Assembly (NCBI GenBank): GCA_022497145.1
Contig: MU385855.1
Span: forward strand, 868,001-932,000
DNA from: Rostrohypoxylon terebratum
Taxonomy: Eukaryota; Ascomycota; Sordariomycetes; Xylariales; Hypoxylaceae
Length of the DNA stretch: 64,000 nucleotides
Direction of reading: 5' to 3'
The notes beneath the pieces are model-generated. The model did no database searches. It was not told where the DNA came from and saw only the letters and a list, made by a program, of their open reading frames with translations. Shown here piece by piece: positions 10,290 through 22,703 of this stretch. The first letter of the stretch is position 1; every line of letters begins with the position of its first letter. The position numbers and the translations under genes are program-made.

Positions 10290-13200
10290 ATGGGTGGCCC
10301 ATACCGAGCCTCAACTCATCCGCTGGATTTATTTCCCACCGAACCCCCGGTCATCAAGTCAAAAAAACAATACGTGTCATTAGAAGGTTTGTTCCAATTT
10401 CATATGTGCATTGTTGCCATCACTTACCATCTCCAGATGAATTCCCAGTTGATCTTCTCATCTACCTTCTAATCATCCCATCTGATGACGAGGTCACCGA
10501 ACCTCCACAAAAACGCCAATGCACGGAACGTCCTGAAGCGATTCCTATCGCTAAAGATATCTTTAGTATCAGACGTAACAGTGAAAGCGACGTGCTCATC
10601 ACCAATACTATTTTGAGGGTAGACGCACATCACTACCTCAACATAGTTCACAACGAAGAACAGTCCACTCTTACTATCTCATCAGCATCCCGATCACCCT
10701 ATGGTCAATTTAAATCCGAGATCAGTCTAGGACAAGCTAAATTCCCTGACAATGTGAAGGCAATTCTGGAGGTCCTAGGCCGAAGCAGAGATGACGAGTC
10801 ACAAGATGGGGCACTCTGGGTAAGCGTCATGGTGGAACTGGAGAGACACCCGAGCTCGCGTGAAGACGAAATCCGATTCTACCTCATGCTCAACTGGAAC
10901 TCGTCTACAGATACTTTGCGCTCCCAGCGTTCACTCAGTCAAAGTGTCATCAAAACATTCTTCGAATCTCGAGCTCAGAGAAGCTCCAGTGAGAAACTAT
11001 CGGCTTGGGCATTCTATGATGCCGCATTTACCTCGGAGAAGAGCCACTCGGACCCTTTCACGCTCTTTCCCCCCAAGTTGGTTTCAACACTGTTTCCCTT
11101 CCAACGCAGAGCCCTACAATGGCTTTTGAACAGAGAAGGCGTTGAATGGAAGGACGAATGTGCAAATGAAAAGCCAGGTCTAGAACTCTTTTCCAACCCT
11201 CCTACGAACCTTCCATTGTCTTTCAGGATGGTTGAAGACGCTAGCGGGCAGTCCTTCTACATGAGCGATCTCTTCCACGTTGTGAATAGAAACATCACTC
11301 CTTTCCGTAACAGCGAGAGCGCTGTCAAAGGCGGGATACTTGCCGAGGAAATGGGTCTAGGCAAGACAGTCGAAATCATCGCCCTCATCTGCACACATAT
11401 CCGTAACAGCTCTCCAACCGCGCCTAGTCCATTCTTCCATGATGGAATTGCCAGCGGTGCAACCTTGATTGTTACTCCCTTGGCATTGAAGAACCAGTGG
11501 ATTTCTGAGTTCGACAAGCATGCGCCACACCTAAATGTGGTGGTCTACGAGGGTTTGAAAGGATTTAACGAAAACATGGTGTCAGAATTGGCTGGGAAGG
11601 ACGTCGTTATTACGACTTATAATGTTCTACAAGCTGAAATTCACTTCACCGTGGAGACCCCTGAACGTTCTTTGCGTCACGAAAAGAAGTATGACCCTCC
11701 TAAGTCCCCTCTGACCCATATCTGTTGGTGGAGGGTATGCCTAGATGAGGCGCAGCAGATCGAGAGCGGAGTTAGTAACGCCGCGAAGGTTGCAAAACTG
11801 ATACCTCGCATCAATTCTTGGGGTATATCAGGAACCCCAGTCAGAGACAACATCAAGGATCTATGGGGTTTGTTGGTTTTCCTTCACTACGAACCTTTCG
11901 CATCCTCTCCGGCCATATGGGAGGGATTGATTACCTCTCACAAACATCTGTTCGAACCCCTTTTCAACCGGATTGCTCTGAGACACACGAAGCGCGCTAT
12001 TCGTAATGAACTTCCACTGCCGCGCCAACACCGGTATGTTATAAACATGCCATTCACCCCAGTGGAGGAACAGCGCTACCGAGAGCAATATTCTTCTGCG
12101 ATCAGACTCATCACTCGAGATGAAACCGGGGAATACTTGAGGCAGTCATGGAGCCATAGGAACCGATGGACAATCAGCATGATGCAGAGAACTCTTGCTC
12201 TGCTTCGACAAGCATCTCTGCATCCTTCTCTTGGACCCTCTGATATCTTGGGTAAGACAGCTCGAAAGAAAGTTCTCCAGACTGTTGAAGAAGTGCTAGA
12301 CGCTATGATTGAATCATCGGAAACCAATGTCAGGAATGAGCAACGAGTTTGTTTGCTCGAGAAGCTAAAAGCAGGCCAGATACTGGAAGGCCAACATCAG
12401 GTACAATCTGCCATCAAAGTTTGGGAAGAAGTTCTGGTTGAAGTCGAAGGTTTAATAGGAGAGTGCCGAAAGCAGCTACAAGAGGAGCTAGACAAGGAAA
12501 AACAGCCTGAGACCAAAAGCATAATCGACGACCAAATTGACGCAGATCTTGGCGACGACATTGTGCCAGGAAGAGTCGGTGAATATCGACGCAAACTTCG
12601 AGGGTTGCTCGATCTCCTCCATAGGGCCCTTTTCTTTACCGCCAGTGGTTACTACCAATTGAAGACCAACGAAGACTTGACCATTCCTGGCTCAAAAAAA
12701 TTCGAAGAGTTAGAAGCAAAGGAGACTCTCGGATATGAAGCAGCTAAGAGAGCTCGACGAGAGATTTTGCATGAAATCCGAACCAAGGTCATGTCTTCAA
12801 TAGCTAGAATTCAAGAAAAGGCGGCTGAGCAATCATTTGCGGAGATTCCCCAAATCACATTCCCTGCATTTCATGGCCTGGAAAGCCGCCAGTTCCTAGA
12901 CAACTTCCAGATGCTCGCCGCAGCTTTAAATGAGCAGGCAAGCTTAGTTGACGAATTACGAGAAGCAATTATCCAGATGTTAGCTCGACCGCTCGTGGAC
13001 GAGGAGGCCGAATCGGAGGTAACGGGCGAGGAATATGATGATTCTGCGAAGCTTCAAGACGAACTGATGGTCTACACATTAGTTTTAAGAGCCGCCATTG
13101 CCGACCGGCAAGATGCCGTCTCAGGCTTGCAAAACGAGCGTGTCAAATACGATACTCGTTTTGCGGAGAGACAAGCTAAAGAGGGGAAAGGTCATGCCCC

Positions 13201-14755
13201 TGAGAAAGTTCTTGAGTTACTCAAACGGCGTCAGGAATTCAAGCCAGATCCGGAGTGGGGTTCGTTCCGAGGGATTGTTACGAGCCTGAGAGAATTGGCG
13301 ACAAAACTCCGTCACGAAGCCGACAGCGGGAAGAACCGTGCAAGGATCGAGCTGGAAATTGTTGAAAGCCAACTTTACCTCGTACAGACCCACGGTACTT
13401 CGCAGAGCAAGTCGGGGACTGAATTAGAGTCAGAGCTCAACGCCTTTCTTGCCGTCGCAAACGCTCGCGTGGAGTACTACAAACAGCTTCAAGAAGTCTC
13501 CGATACAGTTGTGCCAATCGAACAGAGCAAAGCTAACGCATATGAATTAGCGGAGGCACGTAAACGTGAGGGTATCGCAAGAAACAGCATTCAGTCTCAG
13601 TTACCTACGCTCCGTTACCGTAAGTTTCTTCCATCCCATAAGACTATCCCGAACTTACTAATCGATCTCGTAGTCCTTCACCTCAAAGCGTCTGGCCAGG
13701 GCCTGAAAGAAGAGGAAACTTGCGTCATCTGCCAAGACCCGTTTACCTTAGGAGTCTTGACACCTTGCGGCCATCAATTTTGCAAGAAGTGCATCGCGGC
13801 TTGGATGAAAGTCCATTTGAACTGTCCCATATGCAAGTCGTTTCTCGCGGATGCGATGCTTCATGATATTACCTTGAAGAAACCGGAGATGAGAATTCGA
13901 CGAGAGCTCACCGATGGTTCTCAGCATTCATCTGGATCAGGTTCGCCTTCCAAGTCGAAGAATCCCGGCATATATACCGAATTCGACAACAACAAACTTG
14001 AGGCTATCAAGAGCATTCAGCTTCCTGGCCCGTCGCACTCCACCAAGATTAACACTCTTGCGAAGCACCTAATATGGTTGCGCGTGGAGGACCCAGGAGC
14101 CAAGTCTATCATATTCTCGCAGTTCCCCCAATTTCTTAAACTCCTTGCCCGAGCGTTCGATGAGTACAAGATCGGGCATACATCGTTTAAGGCACGAAAT
14201 GGAATTAAGAAATTCAAGGAGGATCCCGCGATCGAATGTCTCATCATGGATGCTAGAACGCATTCCAGCGGATTGAACTTGGTCAACGCGAGCCACGTGT
14301 TCCTCTGCGAACCTCTCCTCAACACCGCGCTTGAACTACAGGCAATCGCCCGAGTGGACCGTATAGGTCAAGAGCACGATACCACTGTTTGGTTGTACCT
14401 CATAGACGGCACAGTGGAGGAGACTATCTACGATTTATCGGTTCAACGCCGACTCAAGCATCTGAACGGCAACGGCAACGCCAAGAAGGACGAGTTGAGT
14501 GATGAGATGTCGTACCTCAATATCGAGGCAGCCAACGCCCACGAGCTCTTGCAGGCACGACTGCCGAAGCTCATGAATAAGGACCATAACCTCGGCGAAG
14601 TGGTCCCTATCGACGACCTCTGGCGGTGCCTGTTCGGCCATATCAACAAGAACGAATTGGTATACGATGAGGAGGCAGACAATATGATCGTAAGAGCCCC
14701 TCGCGGTCGAAGGCCCTATCCCCCAAGAGCTGAGTTGCGCCCGAAGCGCTCTTAG
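10290..14755 (+). CDS. irc20: IRC20/SHPRH-type SNF2 helicase with internal RING finger
   Basis: Yeast Irc20 and animal SHPRH are Snf2-family ATPases with a RING E3 ubiquitin-ligase domain acting in DNA repair and recombination. Exons are 10290-10386, 10437-13619 and 13674-14755 (1453 aa). Helicase motif I is GGILAEEMGLGKT near residue 330, motif II is DEAQ near 469, and STGTPVRDN-like motif III reads GISGTPVRDNIKDLWG. A long coiled linker rich in Glu and Lys follows (about 650-1080). The C3HC4 RING starts CVICQDPF near 1109 and includes PCGHQFCKKC and NCPIC. The C-terminal helicase lobe has KSIIFSQFPQF, SGLNLVNASHVFL and QAIARVDRIGQ. The last intron is 54 bp, in phase and stop-free (GTAAGT donor, TTACTAATC branch); splicing gives TLRY-LLHLKASGQG, the form expected for the family. 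Identity is firm; the N-terminal exon less so. Confidence 0.92.
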
Positions 14756-15822
14756 GAGCAAACACGGACACATCTGTTTTTGACGTAAACGCGATGAGGT
14801 GATAAGATGATCACACATACGACCCAAAATGTGTACGGTTTTACGTGTACGGTGTGCCACCAGGCATGGGTGTTTTGGTGTGTGTCTAGGTCGAGTACGA
14901 GATGATTTGGAGGAGTGGTGAGGTGTTACGGAGTTTGAGGTGTCGGGAGATACCACGGCTTTTTGCCATCGTCCCTTTTGCTAAGCCTGATCCAATGTCA
15001 GGGAAATGTCAGATCCTTTTGCACATGCTTGGACCGATTTTACTTTTGCTGTTGTGATTGCTACTTGATCATGCTTTTCCCTAGCTGTTTTGCCCTTTTT
15101 GCTTTTGCTGTACGACATAAGCGGCAATACGGATAGCTTGGTGTAAGATATGGGGACATGGGACATGAGAGGTAGGTTTATTCCGTACGGCGTGGCGCGA
15201 GTAACGTGTCACTTTCTAAGACACAAAGGTCAGTACGTAGGTACCTAGGTATAGATGATTCCGTGCATTGATCTATCTGCAGATTATCTAGCCCGGGGCG
15301 TACGGAATTCTTCATCTACTGGTGGTACTAGCCTGGGCGTGTATGTGCGTCACGAAGCTGAGGCTCCGAGATGGTGACCACGCCCTTATTCCGTTGCACG
15401 GAGTTATGCCTTACCTGAGGTCCCTTTCTCGCACGAGAGGTTGGTGTCACACAATACGTATGCAGGTGGTAGTAGATCAAGCCTCTCTACGTAGCGAGCC
15501 AACCATGCGGCCGGGTACCGCGCCCCGGTAAGCGTGCAGCGGGTTTGGCGCTCGATGGGATCGATGGCTCCCTTATCCCCCCCCCCTTCCCCCCTCTTAC
15601 CCCCCCCATATTCTGTCTCTCGTGGCTTTACACCTGCCTCACTCGGATCGGTTGGTGGGATGCGGCGCGGCTGGGAGGTGGAGATGGAGGTGATATTTCA
15701 AAATTTAACCTTATTCGGGCGCATCGTGCGTTCTTTAGATGTATCCATGGATGTATGTATGAGGTAAGTACGTAGGTGTGAGATAGGTACTACTACTGGG
15801 TACCTAGGTAAGTACATCGTCG

Positions 15823-15851
15823 CCGATCCGTGTTCCTTCGCGAAGGATCGG
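15823..15851. repeat. Nested inverted repeat around CCTTCGCGAAGG
   Basis: The 12-bp perfect palindrome CCTTCGCGAAGG (15835-15846) sits inside a longer inverted repeat with 7-bp arms CCGATCC (15823-15829) and GGATCGG (15845-15851). A related string GATCCTTCGCGA occurs at 48065-48076. Role unknown. Confidence 0.8.
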
Positions 15852-16815
15852 GGGACAGGCGCACGCACGTGTGTTTCGCGTACCTAGGTCAGCTGTCGCC
15901 GTAATTAGATAATGTGTGAGACATACATATACTAGTAGTAGTACTACTACTGCTACGACCTATGTGAAGGCGACGAGTTAGCAGACACGAACAGGATTGT
16001 CTGAACGTAGGGTGGCAGACGGTTGGTGTTGTGGGTTGTAGCGGATCATCTTACAACTATCGGTTTGGTCGATGTAAGTAATAATTAACAAAAGCCAAGA
16101 TGCCGAGACGCGTGATGATGATGAAGGAGCCACACCGGCGGCAGGTCTTGCGGTTCCGTCGGCCCCCTAGGTCTCCTAGGTCTCCTAGGCAGGCGTTGCC
16201 GGCGATAATTAGGTGTGTTATGGGTGCTATGTTCCAAGGCTATGTAGCGCAATCCCGTTCGAACAGACGTATGTAGGCTAGGTCGTCGTACCTAGGTAAG
16301 CTGATAAATGGGCGTAGAAAATTGCGTGTTCCGTACATCGTAGCGTATCGTAGCGTATCTGTGTGTGCCTGTGTGGTGTCCGTCGATCGCCGTTGTTTCA
16401 GCTGCCATCCCCCCCATCCCTGAGACCGATCACCCACTCGAGTCGAAATCAGCTCGCCTTGCACAACCCCTCCTAACCTAACCTGACATCAACGATAGAT
16501 GAGAAACCAGCTTCGTTCCTAGAATAATCTCAATGTGTCACCCAAGCCAGCCTATAGGAATCCAGAGAACGCCTATAATCTCGCACATGGGATTCGCTTC
16601 GCCGTTTTTTCCCTTCCCTTCTTTCTAGAAGCCTGCCCGAAAACAGGGACCGAGGGAACTTTTTTTCATCACTTTCCGTCTCTCAATTCCTTTTGCGCGG
16701 ACGCGTAATGATTCATCTGATATCACGCTTCCTTCGTGCTCGGGCGTTGCGTTCGAGTGGCTTTCGATGGCATTATGGCGGCGACCTATCAGTGGTTACA
16801 CGCAAACAGCCCTTC

Positions 16816-16872
16816 TTATTATTATCATCACCGCTATCGTCATCATCATCATCATCATCATCATTATTATTT
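16816..16872. repeat. CAT/ATT trinucleotide microsatellite
   Basis: Tandem CAT units (16840-16862) flanked by TTA/ATT units and followed by a T run. It produces artificial poly-Ile, poly-His and poly-Asp frames on the two strands. Confidence 0.9.
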
Positions 16873-17961
16873 TTTCTCCTTGTTCCCGAGATCTGACGTT
16901 GCCGAGAAGCTTGACCGAGGGTGGGGCCCCGTTCCTCGAGGTTCGAGACGGTCATAGGTCGAACGTGCTAGTTTCAGGTTCGTATAGTCGCGTGGTTTGT
17001 CTCTGCGTCGTGGAGGTGGTACGCTGGACCGCTGGACCGCTGGTAGGGCTGACTGGACCGCGAGCTAGGATCGCGGATCGCCCGATCCTGGCCCTGTCAA
17101 CCCTACCGGAGACAGTAGTCTATTGCGACCGCATCCATCCCATCCTCATCCCTTAGGTCTTAGGTACACACTTCCCAAGTGCAGCTCGTATGTAGGTACT
17201 AGTTTTCGATCGTTCGGCTCGGCTATACGTTCGTCGTAACTGCGATCCCGTCGCACAAATGAGGCTCCTTTCTCTCACGATTATACGCACGTTTACGAAG
17301 CGTAGCGTATAGACCGGACTTAGGCGCGACGCTACGCTCTTCCGTTCGTTCCTCCCCGATTCGATCCGAATGATGACTCTATACACCGCAATTCTTCTCG
17401 GCACGATGCCCCGGATCCGTGGCTCGGCAAATGGCTTGTCTCACGTTACGTCGTCCCTTGCTCCGAAAGGAAGGACCTATGGTTAGGCAGATAGTATTCA
17501 GGAATTAGTATGAAGTAGGTAACAGATGTATATTCATGTCTAGAGCTATAGTGACTAAGGTAGGTAGGTAATTATTCTAATGGTACAGTGTATGGTGTTG
17601 AAAAGGGTATTTTGGATCAACCGTGCTACGATAACATGCTTGCTTGCTGAATAAACCAGCCACCCCTAAAACCAGAATGAATAAAGAGAAATTTATGCAG
17701 CGACGCCTTTCTAATAACCCATCATCACTGAATCGTTACCCGTCGTATCCTGACCAACCAGAAAGCATGCCCAAGAAGAAAGATTTCTCAGCCTCGAGTT
17801 TTTCTTGCTTTTTTAGCGAATCCCGGCCGTGAGAAGTCCGAAGTCCTGAGAAAATGAGATTAGCACGGTGGAGGACTTTGGCTTCATGCGGGTTTTCAGC
17901 CACTTTCTATGGCTTCCCGTACACCCCCCCTCCTCTCTCCACTCGATCCTTCTTGTAGCCC

Positions 17962-18569
17962 CTATGTTTGGTGATAGGAGGTGTGCCCGGTATTTTGGTT
18001 GATGTCGTAGTAGTAGGGCGGTATGTCCTGGTAGGAGAAATCATCTCCACCGCTGCTGTTCGAGCTGTCGCCGTAACCGGCTGTCTGGTATTGTTGGGGA
18101 GAACAAGATGTCGTGTAGTACTGCGGTATTTCCGTAGGCGTTTGGTCGCCACCGCTTCCGCCGCTTCGTCTGCTTTCTGTCTCGTAACCCATAGCAAGCA
18201 CGTGCCTCATGCTCATGCTCCCCCAAGGTAGGCCAGAGAGATCTAATCCGTCGTCCGCTGCAATCTCGTCCGATGAGGGGAGTTGATAGCTGCTGTGCGC
18301 GTTTTTAAGATTGCGAGATTCTCTCTCCGCCTTCTCTTTCTGCTCCTTGGCCTTTTCTCCTATTCGTTGGTTGGTTGTTAGCCATGTCTCACCAGAAATT
18401 AGGGAACACGGCGTCACATACGAAACTTGCGTTGGGCGAGTCGGTTCTGGATCCGCCTCCTCTCTTCGGGTTCCGTCACGTCAGCCCAATCATCGTTCAG
18501 TGGCCTCGATCTAGGCTTTGACTGTTTCTTCGAGCTTGTATCAGGTCTTTTGGGTGGTCGTGAAGCCAT
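17962..18569 (-). CDS. Short bZIP transcription factor with minimal zipper
   Basis: Exons are 18569-18422 and 18359-17962 (181 aa), joined across a 62 bp intron (GTATGT donor, AATAG acceptor) that splits an Arg codon inside the basic region. The spliced DNA-binding region reads ERRRIQNRLAQRKFREK (residues 36-52) with the N-x7-R signature (Asn42, Arg50). Unlike AP-1 factors, no heptad leucine zipper follows; instead come AKEQKEKAERESRN and a conserved block, LDLSGLPWGSMSMRHVLAMG, then a Gly/Ser/Tyr/Gln-rich tail ending in PPYYYDINQ. This block arrangement matches an uncharacterised fungal bZIP family. Targets are unknown. The isolated position, with several kb of gene-free DNA on each side, suits a regulated factor. 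Frame and splice are well supported; function beyond DNA binding is inference. Confidence 0.85.
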
Positions 18570-19235
18570 GACTTTGTTTGGATGCCTCTGCTGGTGCCTG
18601 ATTTTTGCGGCAGGCCGTTTAGTTCGGGTTTAAGACAATGCAAGACAGTTATGTCGCTGCTAATTGCTGCCTGTATGTTCGAGTTATGCAACCTCTAGTT
18701 AAAAAGCGTGTAGGGTTGAACTGATTTTTGAGATTCAAGATATTTGATCAGGGGGAGAGGATAGTGTTGAAATCCCTCGCGATTAGCGCATGGGCCTCTC
18801 ATATATATTCTCTCAGACACAGACATGGATCAGGTAGAGATGTAGCTCTGGTAAGCTAGCGAAGTCCTGAATGAGCTACTATACCTACCTCTATTTGGGG
18901 GCCATTTCCCTTCTATGGGATGTGATGTAACTGTGAAACTACGTATAAGGCTGATGACAGGGGTACACCTCACAAGGAATTGTCCACATTGGGTCGCCAC
19001 GGAACCATGGAACATTCTGTCGTACATCTAGCGAAGCTGGGGTTTCAACTCGCGATGAATAACCTTGGAGCGCTTACGGGCTTGAGCCGGGATGACATGG
19101 GTTGATGATCCTCGTACGCGATTGTCGACCGTGGGTGATCAACATGCAAAGAAAGATGTAAAGACGGTGAAGTAACAATGGAGCAACCTAGACTTAAGCC
19201 ACAATTGTAACACGATGGCAACGCATTGATGAGTA

Positions 19236-19262
19236 GTTCTGGTTCTGGTTCTGGTTCTGGTT
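19236..19262. repeat. TTCTGG hexanucleotide repeat
   Basis: Four head-to-tail copies of GTTCTG/TTCTGG. They produce a Ser-Gly run in an open frame that is not judged to be a gene. Confidence 0.9.
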
Positions 19263-20267
19263 ACCTAGACATGCAGTGCATACCCCGATCCTGCAGTAAG
19301 AGAAAAGGGGGGGGAGACCAGATGAGATTAAAGTGCTCAGTGGTGATTATACCATGTAGGTGGAGACATCCAAGGTCTTCAGGGAGAATGTCCTCGTCCT
19401 CCCTGCACATGTCATCATGTACCATCCTGTATCATCCCGCGGAGTCGCTGCTAGGTACTTTTCCGCATCTCGACCTAATATGCCTAGGCCCTGAATACCC
19501 ACCACATCTCTGGATCTCGAAGCCACCTAGATCCGCCCTAAGTAAAAGCAAAGAGCCGTTGAAGCTAGAGACATGATCGTCAGGGCACAGCCACGGGTAA
19601 ATGTAGACCACAGCTACATACTATGTAAGACCCATGGGGAAGAAGGGCGGAATGCGAAATATACGATCCTGGCCTAGTCCGCAAAGGGAAACGACATGTC
19701 ATGGGCTAGATGCTCTTGGCATTCATCGAGACTTTGTACAGATCGTAGGGAGTAAGGTACGCAGATTATTGTGCAGTACGTAGCCTTAGGACCTAGGTGG
19801 CCCTGATATGCCACCTTTCGGTCCACACTTTGGATGGAGTGAAATTTAGCGATCATTGACCAATGTTTTTTTCGGCCATTCATTTGTGGTGGGTTATATA
19901 ATACCTACGAGTAAGCCTGAATACCGTGAGATGGAATACGAGTTTGCTCAAGATGATGATAATGGTGTTGATGATGATGATGAAGCAGTCAGCCCTCTAG
20001 GTGTCTGTTCCCGTTTCAGGAGCCATCATTGCTTGGTTCGAGGTGCGCAAGCAACAGATGCCGTAGCGAATAGAAGGCGACAATAAGCGAGGAGGCATAC
20101 CGGACAGATCGGGCGGCCGGAGTTCGTCAACGAAGCCTAGAACGATCCTAGAATGGGATTTTGGTGTTGTGATATGTCGACAATCAGGTTTTCTCATAAC
20201 ATCAACAGCATAGGTACTCAGACATGTTGTATTCGGGGGATATTCTCTTTACTGCCACCTGACAAGC

Positions 20268-20300
20268 GTAGGTAGGTAGGTAGGTAGGTAGGTAGGTACC
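20268..20300. repeat. (AGGT)n tetranucleotide microsatellite
   Basis: About eight copies of GTAG/AGGT in a row, ending in GGTACC. A reverse-complement array of CTAC units follows at 20871-20890, about 570 bp away. Confidence 0.95.
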
Positions 20301-20870
20301 TGTAACAGAATGCGCGGTCATTTTCAGGGTCTTGTGGCCCTTGGCCCTTTGCTTGATGTGTGGTGAGGTTTGAATAAGATGGATCCCGACTCAGCTACCG
20401 AGAGCGGGCTGATGTTATCTTTGAAGCCATGTCTCGGCCTCTACCGACCGCTAACGGAGATTGACGAGACGGGAGAGATGAGTAGGCACGGTCGCTAGAC
20501 ACCTTATAGGTGAAGAATACGTTTGGACTCGACACTTCTGCGAGTGATCCCTCGTGCGGCTGAAATTGACAGGTATAGGAATAGGAATACTATTAGGTAG
20601 ATATCCTTTGACCTTGTCTAGGACGCTAAACATGTGCCGCATTTACAATCAGGAAATGATCGTCTTTGACCTTGCAAAGGAACCGGACAGGGTAAGATAT
20701 GCTAACCGCCCTGTTGCATACCCGTTCGAGTTCAGTCGATTCAGGTTCCCTAATCCGTGAATTTAAGGTGAGTGGGGGAAGGATCCTACGAGAGACAAGG
20801 GTGTATACTATGCTTAATTGACGGGCACATCTGTGATACATGACGGGGGAAGGATTTGTGTAGATAGGTA

Positions 20871-20890
20871 GATACCTACCTACCTACCTA
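20871..20890. repeat. (CTAC)n tetranucleotide repeat
   Basis: Several CTAC units in a row, in inverted orientation to the AGGT array at 20268-20300. Confidence 0.85.
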
Positions 20891-22703
20891 GTAGGCAGGT
20901 AGCCATCCGTGGCTATAACCATCCATCCATATAACCTAGAGCCACGAGACTCGCTAGGCTGCGTGTGGTCACACTGCATGCTGCGAGATGAAGGGCTGAA
21001 CAATTTTAAACGTGCCAGCCCTGAACCCAACAATACTGAGATCCTACTGCTCGGCTATTGCCAATTCGTAATTTAGCAGACGCCATCCTTCTGCCGATAG
21101 TCCCGTACGGTCATGCAATCTATCGAAATCGACACCGAGAAAAAGGGGCCGGGTTGGTCCCCGCGCCTGTGGCGTGGAATAGAGCAGCCATTCCGCCTTG
21201 CCAGGATGCCGGTCATTTTGATAGAGCTCCAATTATGGCTTTCCGGTAACGGTCTATTGGTACAACAATGTATTCGGACTGTGGTGATTATATAATCTCG
21301 AGTATCCGAGACATCTGCATCTGCATCTGCTGGTAACCGCCTATTGTCTATGTATGCGACGTTGTGGCTGTCTTGCGGTGAATATGCTAAGTCTGGTCCC
21401 CGCCAGCGCCGAAAGGTGTCTGGTAACGTCTGATCTTGTCGTATGGTATATATTAGAAGATGGTCTAGGGTCGCAGGAAATCGATATTGAGCATACTTTG
21501 ATGATCCATCAGGATGAAATCGTTAGCTTTTCGAAAAATTAGACGCTGTAGCCGTCCCTCTGCAACTAGTGATCTGCAATATAAAATAGCAGCCAATGAT
21601 CGATCGACACATTACATAAACAAGCAGCGTAAGCAATGCCTAGCTTGTGCAAGAAACCCAGAAACCCAATCATATGAGTCTGGTTAAGCTCCCTTGGCAC
21701 GGCCTGTATCCTGGTTGTGTGTACTGCTCCCCGCGTCAGTGAGTCAGACGAGAACGTAGGTAGCTGTGTAAAAGTGAGGCCTCATCTAGAACGTCTAGAA
21801 GCCTTGCTATTCGGTGACGTATCTAATGTAAGCAGCCTACTCTACGTACCTTGGGGTATCACATTCGTCATTGGTTCGCTGCAAATGACAAAGGGGTTCC
21901 CTGGCTATTATGCAGTACCTAACGGGAACTGAAACATTTTGCGAAGTGTCAAACACGCTCCCCCGACAGATATCCAGCGTCGACTTTCTCTAAGCTTAGG
22001 CAAGCTTTCATCTCACGCTTTTTGGTCGGTGACTGAAACTACACCGCCTGATCTAGACAATCCCCGATCGCGGTCGGAATATAGGCCTTGTTGAACATAA
22101 TCTCCTTGACATCTGCCGTAGAATCCAATATATCCAGTAGCATAAAGACAGGCAATCCGGCAATGCAGTGGCACTCTCACGTGCAAGTAATTTTCCGAAA
22201 ATAATCATGAAAAGAGTCATGTCACCGGCATCTCGGTGTGTGAGACTAGAGATTCCGAAGAGCCTTGCTAGTCCTACGTAGGAGATTTTCCACGCAGATT
22301 CGATGCATGTTCTATTCCAACCACATGGATCATGGATCGCCTATGCCCTCGGAACATTTAACGCAAAGTAATTTTGCCAGTGTCGTAAATCGTGCCCAAT
22401 GAAAGATGAGAGGATCACAAGCTCTCGTGAATGACTGGAGCTAGTGAAGAAGATTGTCGATCTGGCTGGTTGATGACTGACGCTCCGAAGCTATTCGGGG
22501 CTATGAAAGGCCTTTAACTGAGTTACACTATGAACACAACTTATCATACGAGCCCCAGTCCCACCGAAATGTCATTTCTTAGAAGTTTCGTGATGATTTC
22601 TGAATTTTTGGATTCGGATAAGAATCGTTGACCTTGTAATCGGCGCGACTATTCTGGAACCGGCATGCGTAAGGCGGTGGATTCTGCGTCTCGTGGTATT
22701 CTT

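Larger units (their letters stand above)
14756..17961. other. 3.2 kb gene-poor region between convergent genes
   Basis: The region lies between the 3' ends of the IRC20-like and bZIP genes, so it is longer than terminators need. It contains several TACCTAGGTA-type motifs (15238-15252, 15800-15812, 15879-15889, 16284-16296), a homopolymeric C stretch near 15577-15607, an inverted repeat at 15823-15851, a CTAGGTCTC triple repeat near 16165-16190 and a CAT microsatellite at 16816-16872. Open frames at 16736-17156 exist only because of the triplet repeat. No gene or structured RNA was recognised. Confidence 0.6.
18570..22703. other. 4.1 kb gene-poor region upstream of the bZIP gene
   Basis: The region spans from the bZIP 5' end to the recyclin 3' end. 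I see only short open frames without family features or splice logic. It holds a TTCTGG hexamer array (19236-19262), an AGGT array (20268-20300), a CTAC array (20871-20890), a CATCTG triple repeat near 21311-21330 and an isolated CCTTAGGACCTAGG near 19784-19797. It may contain a long 5' leader or distant regulatory DNA for the bZIP gene; this is inference. Confidence 0.55.

Noticed and set aside
14435..14956. 173-aa frame opposite the IRC20 C-terminus
   Set aside because: It is antisense to clear helicase motifs and has no features of its own.
16736..17156. Overlapping frames with poly-His, poly-Ile and poly-Asp
   Set aside because: They exist only because of the CAT microsatellite.
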